DNA of 64,000 bases from Vandiemenella viatica (taxonomy: Eukaryota > Arthropoda > Insecta > Orthoptera > Morabidae), in assembly GCA_031002005.1 (NCBI GenBank), contig JARYHS010009186.1, positions 105,436,829-105,500,828 of the forward strand, read 5' to 3'. This document shows, one piece after another, positions 55,687-64,000 of the stretch; the first letter of the stretch is position 1, and every line of letters starts with the position of its first letter. The translations under genes were made by a program, and so were the position numbers. The notes under the pieces were generated by a model, which had not been told where the DNA came from, made no database searches, and saw nothing but the letters and a program-made list of their open reading frames with translations.

Positions 55687-55699
55687 TTGGTTAAGAAAT

Positions 55700-56560
55700 T
55701 GCATTACTACATTAGTGAACAACACTAGATTATGTTAGAAACTCATATTTGATTCAGTTGCGAAGTGAATAGATATACCTTTTGCTTGAAACGCCAGATA
55801 CTTTAACTCCGCAGATTCAGCCTTTTATACAAATATCAAAAGTGAATCCAGAATATTACTATAGTAAACAGAAGACTAATGCTGATGGCCAAAGACATTG
55901 TCCAGAGATCGTGCTTAAATTAAATCTCTGTTGTTTTTACAGCTATTTATGGCCTTTAAAAATTGAATATCCCAAATTAAAGGACAGAATACTTCAAGTT
56001 TTGTTTGGTGTGCAAAATAGTTATTATTGGAAAGTTATCTTATTGCTTTCATTGAAGGCTATGGTCAGAGACATTTAAGTTATGTGTTTAGTGCCAAGTA
56101 TGAAACATCTAATCCTTCCATTCTTGGGATTTGTCATCATATGTTCAGAATTTCATTTAATGATCCTGCGTTATTTAACATTGAAACATAAGACATGCCA
56201 AACAACTGAATTGAGATTCTAAGCTTTAAAACTGTGAAAACCCCATCGTAATCTGCACAATAGTTTCTGAGTTTTTATAGGTCCAGTATATCCGGTTTTA
56301 TAGATATACATATATCCTAAATATTTCGTCCCCTACTTTTCTACTCTACCACTTATGTAAATCCTCCTACCCTTATTGAGGTATTTGCAGATTTCTGTTC
56401 CCTTGTGTAATTAATCTTATTTCCTACCCAGTTTCCCCCTGGTAAAATTAAATGACCATTCTATTCTCACCTGTGAAATCTGAGTATGAATTTAATTTCT
56501 CCCCAACAACCTCATCTTTCTTCCACTGCAGTAAGCTGCCAACATCTTGATATTTCTTTT
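55700..56560. other. Intergenic sequence, no assignable feature
   Basis: A 98-codon plus frame at 55782-56078 has no recognisable domain. Near 56300-56560 the minus strand may hold degraded LINE endonuclease sequence, but I cannot read motifs. Confidence 0.3.
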
Positions 56561-56569
56561 TTATTACCT

Positions 56570-56910
56570 CAGAAATCTACCCCAAGTATCTCATAGTCAT
56601 GATCTATTAACATCAGTGAACTGTCGTAGTTTTATTAACTAGAATGAAAACTCCTCTATCTCTGTGGTACACTCTGTAACCGTCCGGGAAAACTTCACTG
56701 TCTAGTACTCCTTCTTTTAACCAATACTCTTCCCCTATTATTACTTGTGGTTCGTGTATCTCTATTAAGTTTGAAAATTCAGTTACTTTGTTCATTATAC
56801 TTCTACAATTCACCAGTAATGCCCTTATCACTAATTTTATATTTTCAGCATTAAACTGCTGCCCCAGTCAGTTATTATTTCAGCAACTTCATGTATTTCT
56901 GTAACATCTT
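56570..56910 (-). mobile_element. LINE endonuclease N-terminal part
   Basis: The minus frame 56831-56613 reads ALLVNCRSIMNKVTEFSNLI, then HEPQVIIGEEYWLKEGVLDS and YRVYHRDRGVFILV. This is the start of an APE-type LINE endonuclease (NxRSIxNK; the catalytic Glu lies in IIGEEYWL, family usual IIGTETWL). Upstream sequence to 56910 is shared with the inverted fragment at 57050. Confidence 0.8.
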
Positions 56911-57049
56911 AACTCTGAGTTGTTAGCTAAAGATGTGAAAGAGCCCATTTCCAGTGATGATGGGATCAGGACTATGCCTTTTTTAGGTTAGGGGTTGCTG
57001 GTGAAGGCATGGAAATAGATGATCAAAGCGATAACTGATTGTAGATCCA

Positions 57050-57330
57050 CTATGGGAAAAAATCACAAATGTTAAAGAACTAGTTGAAGTTGCTGAAACA
57101 ATAACTGATGGGTAGAACTGGGAAGGATGAGGTTAATGCTGAAAATATAAAGCTGGTGAACTGTAGAAGTACAATGAGCAAAGTAAACGAATTTCCAAAC
57201 TTAATAGAGATACACGAACCACTTGTAATAACAGGGGTAGAGAGTTGGTTAAAAGAAGTACTAGACAATGATGTTTTTTCCACAAAATGGAATCTACAGG
57301 CACAAGTCCCAAGAGAGTCCTAATTCCTAG
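57050..57330 (+). mobile_element. Inverted LINE endonuclease fragment
   Basis: The plus strand carries the same text as the previous entry: LVNCRSTMSKVNEFPNLIEI, HEPLVITGVESWLKEVLDND. The upstream DNA (GAAGTTGCTGAAACAATAACTG then GAAAATATAAAG) also matches the minus strand at 56910-56840. Two copies of one LINE segment thus face each other about 150 bp apart. Confidence 0.75.
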
Positions 57331-57457
57331 CAGTCTTCATGTTTACCCGCCTCACAGTGCAGTTCAACTGTGGCCAATCATGGCGACTCGAGACCTGCGT
57401 AAGCTCCACTCTGGTATGCTGTGCATCCTTCACCACCTTCATCAGGTCACACTCTAT

Positions 57458-57826
57458 GGCACCGTGCACAAACTACGTGGCTCGGTCCAGGGGGAGGGGG
57501 GGGGGTTGGCTGGAAGGCTACGTGGGGGGAGGGGGGGTTCCGAGCCAGGCCACATAGCTTTCCATTCATAACATTATCCTCAGTTAAAATGAGGAACAGA
57601 ACTCGCAACAGCATGTGAATATTTATTTCGCTCAGTTAATTATCTCCGTATGTAATTTAAAATAGTCTGACAAGAGAAAACAGTAAAAAAGTCTTCTTGA
57701 ATCAAAAGGGAAAAAAGCTACGTGGGAGGGGGGGGGGTACAGGCAAAAGCCACGTAGAGCTATGTGGGGGGGAGGGGGGGTTCACAGGAGGGCAAAATGG
57801 AGCTACATGGTTTATGCACGCTCTCT
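57458..57826. mobile_element. 369-bp DNA element with G-rich subterminal repeats
   Basis: Inverted ends: GCACCGTGCACAAACTACGTGG on the left and GAGCGTGCATAAACCATGTAGC read from the right; CTCTAT occurs just outside both ends. Inside, CTACGTGGGGGGAGGGGGG-type blocks recur near 57478, 57518, 57719 and 57765, all with the G-run on the plus strand, so they are direct, not inverted. No coding capacity. Class unknown. Confidence 0.6.
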
Positions 57827-57889
57827 ATACTATAACTTGCATTCCTGTCAATTCTATTGCCTGCACCTCCCACTTTCACCACTCTGTCC

Positions 57890-58310
57890 TCCTAAGTGAA
57901 AACCCTACAAAGTGACCCTATATTGTCTATTACCTGCCTTAATGTTGCACTAGGTTCAAAAAACTTGTGTCCTGTGTGCATGTGCAGAAGAGGGTCTACA
58001 CCTTTGCCATAGCTACTGCCCAGCAGCACAACATTTTTCTTCCTACTTTTTCCTTCCATTACTCTTTGTCCTATAGGCCTGCTGCGTCTCAACTATTCCT
58101 ACATCTACACAAGGCTCTTTCCCATCTGACTCTAGTAACAGGTCTAACCTATTTTTCCTCACAAAATCTAAAGTATCTGACTCCTTCTTCTTGCTAATCC
58201 CATTTCTGCTATGACCTATTGCCAGCTCCCAACCAAACATTCCACTCACCCCACTAATCCCACCAACTATCGCTACTACCTCTATAGGTCAACCCGCCTC
58301 TAATCACCTC
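57890..58310 (-). mobile_element. LINE ORF1-like fragment with esterase-type motif
   Basis: Overlapping minus frames (58249-58043 and 58092-57892) read SGMFGWELAIGHSRNGISKK, DFVRKNRLDLLLESDGKEPC, then KNVVLLGSSYGKGVDPLLHM and ATLRQVIDNIGSL. VLLGSSYG is close to the VLLLGDSHGR block of the SGNH-hydrolase-like domain in CR1 ORF1 proteins, with Asp changed to Ser. It fits as the 5' part of the LINE whose other parts lie to the left. Confidence 0.5.
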
Positions 58311-59130
58311 GACGTCAATGAGGCATAAAGCTATAATTTTTTAAAAAAATCTATAGGTCAAGCCTTAAGGGCCCTAATCATTTTTCCCATCTTCCTGATC
58401 ATTTAGCCCATCTTCTGGTCCTTCTGTTCTGCTCTGAAATATCCTTTTCTGCTCTGAAAGCTTCCTATCCTGTTCTGAAAGTTTCCTATCCCTAAACAAA
58501 GAATACAATACCATGGAAGAGCCTCATTTAGTACCGTCTACCCTAAATTCCCAGTGAAACAATTTCTTACACTCTCTGCAATCCAAATCCTTCACAAGTC
58601 TGTAACAGGTGCCATAATTGCTAGGCATAATTTTTCCAAAAAACTACTATTATCTTTTAAATTAACTTTAAGAATTTAAAATACCATATTGCAAATATCT
58701 TAAATTTTGCTTTATAGTTTAATAAAATAAAAAAGTTTTACAGTGTGTTCAACAGATTTTCAATTTTACTCCTCAGTTTCTTTACTGTAAGAACTAGCTA
58801 AAATGTAATTAAAAGCCAATTAATACAATTTACACTTGTGAACTTCAAAACTAAACAGATGGAATTTAACATGTTGATACTATTTACTGCTAATGTGAAT
58901 AATAATCAGTTATTTATTAAAAATATTAGAAAATTATTATTTTAATGTATTAGAAAAAATTAAACAACAATTATATTTCAGACAGAACAGTAAATTTAAC
59001 TTACGTATATGAATTTCAAAACATAACTAACTGTGGAATTTAAAATATCAATATTGTGTAAACCTAATGTGAATAACGCCAACAGTTATTTGAGAATAAC
59101 TATTATTATTGTATTACTAGTGAGTTGTTA
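58311..59130. other. AT-rich intergenic sequence, no features
   Basis: The left part has simple pyrimidine-rich text with CTTCCTATCCTGTTCTGAAAG repeated twice near 58460-58490. The rest is very AT-rich. No gene or element boundary seen. Confidence 0.35.
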
Positions 59131-60970
59131 CTAGCTGGTGCCCACGACTTCGTGTTTGTAAAGAATTTTGATTGACAGCTACCAACATGTAGCCACCATA
59201 GTGCATGATGGGAAACTTGAGGCTAATAGCACACACAAACATCAGCGATCTGCACAGGGTATTTACGGCTGTAAAGTGAAATATAGGGACACACGTCTTG
59301 GGTCGAAATACGAAAATGCCCTACGTTGACCAATTTTAATCATCATATCTCCCATACCCCATAGCTACCAAAATTACACCACCATGGTGCACGTTGGGAG
59401 ACTAGAGGTTAATGCCACACACAATCACCAGTGGACTGCGCTAAGTAGTTTTGGCTGTGGAGTGAAATATAGAGACACGTGTCTATTTTTATATCAGGTC
59501 CACCACTTTCAACCACCATATCTACCACATCTGCACAACTCCCGACATGCAGTCACCATAGTGCATGGTGAATAACTCCAAGCTACTACCACACGCAAAT
59601 GCCCATGATCTGCACTATGTAGTTGTAGCAGCAAAGTGAAACATACTGACACAAATGTCTGTGGTTGAAATGCGAAAATATCCTTGATCGACAAGTTTCA
59701 ACCACCATATCTCCCTCACCCCCCCCCCCCCTTTCCCCCAGTTACCGACATTCTGCCAACATTCTACATGATCGGTGAATATATGCTACTATCACACACT
59801 AAATCCAATGATCTGTGTTTGATATTTCTAACTGCAAGGTGAAATATAGGAACACACAGCACTTTGGTAGAAATAGGAAAACGCTCTATGTCAACCACCG
59901 TATCTCCCACACCCCCATATCTACCGACATCGAACCACTACTACCACACACAAACACGGTGGTTTGTGCTATGTAGTTGTGGCAGCAAAGTGAACTATAT
60001 GGACACTTTTGCCTTTGGTTAAAATACAAATATATTCTCGATCGACCACTTTCTACCAACATATCTCCCACACCCCCTCAATAACTTAAATTCCGCCAAC
60101 GTTATCCACGATCGGTGAATGTGTGCTACTACCACACACAGACACCTGGATTCGATGCTGGATACTTTTAGCTAAAAAGTGATAAATAGAGACACACACA
60201 CACACGTCTTTGGTTGAAATGAGAAAGTGGCCCAGGTCAGCCAGTTTCAACCACCATATCTCCCACATCCTTATAGCTACCGTCATCCAACCACCCTAGT
60301 GCACTATGGAAACTTGATGCTACTACCACACACAAACACCAGTGATCTGCGCTATGGACTTGTGGCAGAAAAGTGAAATAAATGGACACACTTGTTTTTG
60401 GTCGAAATACAAAAATGTCCTTGATCGACACCATTCAAACACCTTATTTCCCACACCCCCACAGTTACCCAAATTCGTCCAACGTTGTGCACGACCGGTC
60501 AATGTATGCTACTACCAAACACAAACACCAGTGATCTGCGCTGGATACTTTTGGTTACAAAGTGATACATAGGGACACACTCGTCTTTGGCAGAAATGCA
60601 GAGTTCTCCAGGATGACCACTTTCAACCACCACATCCCCATAACTACCGACATGCAACCACCATAGTGCACACTGAGAGACTCGATGCTAATACAACAAA
60701 CACCAATGGTCTTCGCTAGGTAGTTGCGGTGGGAAAGAGAAGTATGGGGACACACAAGTCTATAGTCGAAATATGAAAAAGACCTACATCAACCACCTTT
60801 AACCTCCATATCTCCCACACCCCCAAAGCTAACGGAATTCAGCCAACGTTGTGCACAATAGGAAACTCCATGCTACTACCACATACAAATACCTGTGATC
60901 TGTGCCAGGTTGTGGTGGCTGAAATGTGAAATATAAGGAAACACACATCTATTTTTATATATTATAAGAT
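59131..60970 (+). repeat. Tandem-dimer repeat element (family R1), long copy
   Basis: Leader CTAGCTGGTGCCCACGACTTCG, then ten units of about 185 bp anchored near 59192, 59378, 59552, 59755, 59930, 60093, 60289, 60477, 60656 and 60843. The last eight alternate strictly. A units have ACCACCATAGTGCAC and GTAGTTGTGGCAGCAAAGTG; B units have GCCAACGTTGTGCACGA and GGATACTTTTGGTTACAAAGTG. It ends CTATTTTTATATATTATAAG. A short copy is at 8085. No protein is encoded. Confidence 0.8.
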
Positions 60971-62332
60971 TTTAATGTTTTGAACTAATTAAATAACAAA
61001 CTGTTATATTTTCAATGGAACAGAGCCTACAATATGTTGCACATCAAACTCTCCATCAACTTATCTGTAACAGGTCGAACGGCTTACTCTGTAATTTTCA
61101 AACCACTTTGCTTCCCGTTTTATGAACCAGTACTGTTGTGTCATGTTTCCAGTTCTTTAGCATGCATGAAGTCTCCATCCTCAGTGTAAATATTATTTCA
61201 AATTATGGAATGACAGTAAGTATAAACCCTAGGATGGAGAGCTGCGACAAACAAATAAATATGAACCCATGTTTAGGGGATCAGATGTGTACAGATTGGG
61301 ACTCACCACATGAGTCGTGATACAACTTCCTATTCTCTGGTATTTTGTAATCCTCCGCTCTAATCATAATGGTTAATAAAACCATCATTCGTGTGGTTTA
61401 ATTGACTATAGATGCATATGCAAACTTGGCTTAGTGTTTTTATTTTTATGATTAAGGACGTGATCCAAAATCTTGTGCGTTTTGTCTTTGTGCAGCTTTT
61501 TGTCCTTCTACTTAGTTGGGTGATGAATCTACTTGGCATAAGCCATGATATGTGCACACACCCCTTGCCTAATGGCCAATCTTACATATATGAATAAGGT
61601 TTTAAACTGAAATATTCTAAAACGTTCAAGTTTTTGTGTTTGTATGGCCCTTTATCTTTGGTAAGTTGTGTGCTATTTTCTCTATCCTACGTTATTTCCA
61701 TACTATAACGTGGCTAACTTATGTGCTTATGTGTAATTATTCCCCTAAACTCCTCATCCTCTCTTTTGTCCTTTATTTCCAATGTGCAATAGTTCTGTTA
61801 AGCAAATATTACTTCTGGTTTTGGAACTACAGCTAGAAATACGTAATTGCTGTCGAAATTTATACAATATATTCTTCTCAAATTCTCTGTGTTACAAATC
61901 TGCTGTTGCTTGGCTACCTCTTCAAGCTTCCATTCACAAATTTTAACTCATGTCTTGTATACGTTTTCAGTTCAGTGGGCTTGGGTATTTAATAAGACTA
62001 TCAATCTTAGTCTGTTCATCCATAACTCCCATCTTATCATCTCCATCCAGTTACCACCCCTTATTTCTGGACATCATTCCTCCTTGGGCATTTTCCAGAA
62101 ATTTGCCTCTTTCCATCTGTATTGCAATCCTTGACATCACAGAACTAATGTATTATACCAAGCTGATCCCCCACTCACCCTCTCTCTCAGACTAGCCACA
62201 CACATTTCTTTGGTTATTTCCATATTTCTCATTCTGACTCTTATTATTTTCACAGTAACATTGTGAAGTGCAACTTACCATCTCAAATTTAGAGTTGCAT
62301 AAAAGGAATGAGTATTAAATTAAATTTAATAA
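60971..62332. other. Intergenic sequence, no assignable feature
   Basis: Plus-strand frames up to 95 codons near 61847-62195 are Leu/Ser/Ile-rich and show no domain. No RNA gene or repeat end seen. Confidence 0.35.
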
Positions 62333-62482
62333 AAAGTTAAAGAAAAAGAAAATAAAGATCAAATATTTTTTAAAAAAAAAATTGACATTCAACTGGTATA
62401 TGCTTGTATAAATTTAAAACAAAACAAAATTTCAGTGGAAAAAACTTGTGAGCTAGAAAAATTCTGAAAAATCTTCATAAAG
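62333..62482 (+). repeat. Direct repeat, copy 1
   Basis: About 150 bp from AAAGTTAAAGAAAAAGAAAA through AAATTTCAGTGGAAAAAAC to AAAATTCTGAAAAATCTTC. It recurs in the same orientation at 63608-63752 with about 85% identity by eye. No terminal-repeat signals (TG..CA) were found, so an LTR pair is not supported. Confidence 0.7.
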
Positions 62483-63189
62483 AAGAATCTTTACAATATA
62501 TTTGTTAAGTGCTTCCCAAAATTCTCCATCAGTGGATACATTGTCAGGGAAAAAAAGATCATATTAAATTTTTCAAAACCATTCAATCAGTTATTTTGTG
62601 GAAACCATAAATTCAGAAAGATTTCTATTGTTTTCGAGTAAACTTTATTAAGTTATATAGCACTGTAATTTTATATTTCCTTATTTTGAAAGTTTTGAAA
62701 CAATTTTTGGATAGCAAATAAAGTGAAAATGGTATTTTTATTATTATTTTGCTGAAAACATATATAAATTGTGGAATAAAAGGGATATATCAAATATTTT
62801 GGCAGTTATCAATCGATGCCCATAAAGATTTTCGAAATGAAATCTTTTCTTCAGACCCCCACTGAACCCCCTATAATTATTTTCATTCCTTTTGATTTTT
62901 TGAATTTTTATGCTGTTATCATGTTAAGGTCAGTAAGAATCAAAGTACTGAGCACTTACAAATTTCCAAGTTAAAGGTTTCAGGAGTCATAAGGGTATGA
63001 CAGATGGAGACAACTGGAAGGATAGATGGAAACTAAGAAGGTACAAAACTATAAAAATCCCATATTTCAAGATACTCCATTCCAATGTCATAGACCCTGT
63101 CTACAAAGGATGCCTGGCATGATTGCCTCTCTGCTATTTTGTGTTTCTAGGTAATGTATTTCATGCCTCACTGCCAGATTTAAAAGGGA

Positions 63190-63600
63190 ATAACTTGCCA
63201 TCCATATTTTATTTAATTGGGATGGAGCACACACTTCAGTGGCAATTTCCCTACACACCCATTGTCCTGTACCCACCTACTTTTGTCATCTATAAATTTC
63301 AACTTTAAATTCTTTCAACATTTTTGGTAAATTATTTGTCATTTGTCTACAAAGGAAAATCTTCCCCCACCTTTGTGCCAGAAATCAAATGCCAGCTTGT
63401 GGTCACGATCATATTTTCCCTTCCATGCCCTACTCCTAATTCTTACACCAATATCTTTCCATGCCTCATCACCAGAAAATACCTTGTACACTACCACAAC
63501 TCTCTCTATCCTGCTCCTGTCTTTCAATGAATCCCATACCAGCTATTTTCTCACATCAGTTACTGGTTATATTCTGCAGTAATTTCCAGAGACAAATCTG
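63190..63600 (-). mobile_element. LINE 3' end (CR1-like)
   Basis: The minus frame 63527-63339 reads MKDRSRIERVVVVYKVFSGD, then EAWKDIGVRIRSRAWKGKYD and HKLAFDFWHKGGGRFSFV, the family's C-terminal domain. The 3' end carries GAAATTGCCACTGAAGTGTG then CCATCCCAATTAAAT. It lies between the two direct repeats at 62333 and 63608. Confidence 0.8.
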
Positions 63601-63607
63601 TGAGAAG

Positions 63608-63752
63608 TTTTAAAAAAATAGAAAATAAAGATCAAATAATTTTTTAATTTGTGAAATTGACTTTCAATTGATATATGCCTGTATAAATCTAAAACAGAAC
63701 AAAATTTCACTGAAAAAACCTGTGAGCCAGAAAAATTCTGAAATATCTTTAT
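63608..63752 (+). repeat. Direct repeat, copy 2
   Basis: Matches 62333-62482 (AAAATAAAGATCAAAT, GTATAAAT, AACAAAATTTCA, AAAAATTCTGAAA..ATCTT). Confidence 0.7.
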
Positions 63753-64000
63753 TAAAAAAAAATGTTAATTAGTTTACAAAGGTAAAATTAGGATTGCCTG
63801 TTTGATCATGTAAATGATAACTAGGATGGCGAGTATGCCAAGATTGAAGGTTGAACCTATGCCCATTTTATCTTCCCTTTTCTAATATGATGGAATTATA
63901 ACATGAATTGTGATACTGGCACAGGTGTGTAATAGAATTTATGCATTGTCATTTTGGCTTTCCTATAACAATTTCCTGACTGCACAATGATTTTCTTTGT

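Noticed and set aside
57287..57618. Gly/Arg-rich plus-strand frames
   Set aside because: They translate the G-runs of a DNA element; composition, not coding, keeps them open.
59131..60970. CRISPR-like array
   Set aside because: Units are about 185 bp, diverged over their whole length, with no short exact repeats and unique spacers; the genome is eukaryotic.

Overview
The window looks like a piece of a large, repeat-packed insect nuclear genome. The best guess is a polyneopteran, probably an orthopteran such as a locust or cricket relative. That guess rests on AT-rich sequence, introns of 2.8-15.6 kb, tRNA-derived SINEs, and layered relics of LINEs, Penelope-like elements (PLEs), mariner/Tc1, hAT and PIF/Harbinger elements. 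It is inference from composition; no taxonomic marker is present. Nothing bacterial or viral was seen and there is no CRISPR array.

Two host genes can be reconstructed. They sit head to head around a promoter at about 44.1-44.8 kb. On the minus strand is a tRNA-selenocysteine-associated protein 1 homologue (TRNAU1AP/SECp43), with coding exons at 44105-44058, 41219-41022, 25398-25242 and 11456-11284. All junctions have GT/AG borders and compatible phases. The two RRM domains are present, but an in-frame stop lies where the family normally continues into a Tyr-rich tail. On the plus strand is the complex I subunit NDUFS5 (102 aa, twin CX9C), with coding exons at 44779-44979 and 49747-49854 and a poly(A) signal at 49927. 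The first gene serves selenocysteine decoding, the second the mitochondrial respiratory chain. Only the shared promoter links them.

Layout. 0-11.3 kb: decayed tandem-dimer repeats, a 575-bp inverted-repeat element and PLE ends, in the TRNAU1AP 3' flank or a further intron. 11.5-25.2 kb (intron 3): MITEs, a DD39D mariner-like element, a cluster of PLE termini with hammerhead-like motifs, a SINE, two palindromic insertions and a Tc1 relic. 25.4-41.0 kb (intron 2): PIF/Harbinger, hAT relics, a Helitron-type helicase scrap, LINE pieces, a large DNA-transposon relic broken by a SINE and a tandem-dimer repeat, and a mariner with intact ends. 41.2-44.1 kb (intron 1): a 1.35-kb DNA element with an 8-bp target duplication. 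45.0-49.7 kb (NDUFS5 intron): a PLE with RT and GIY-YIG remains, a LINE 3' end and a gag-like relic. 50-64 kb: several copies of one CR1-like LINE family, SINEs, a palindromic element with a perfect 14-bp target duplication, a G-rich DNA element and another tandem-dimer array.

The most interesting signal is the recurrence of hammerhead-ribozyme-like cores (CUGANGA, hairpin, GAAA). They occur in at least seven diverged short-element families, some inside PLE terminal repeats and some inside palindromic elements. Three of the latter each have a 14-bp target-site duplication (one perfect, two 13/14). This suggests a population of small, ribozyme-bearing, retrotransposed elements.
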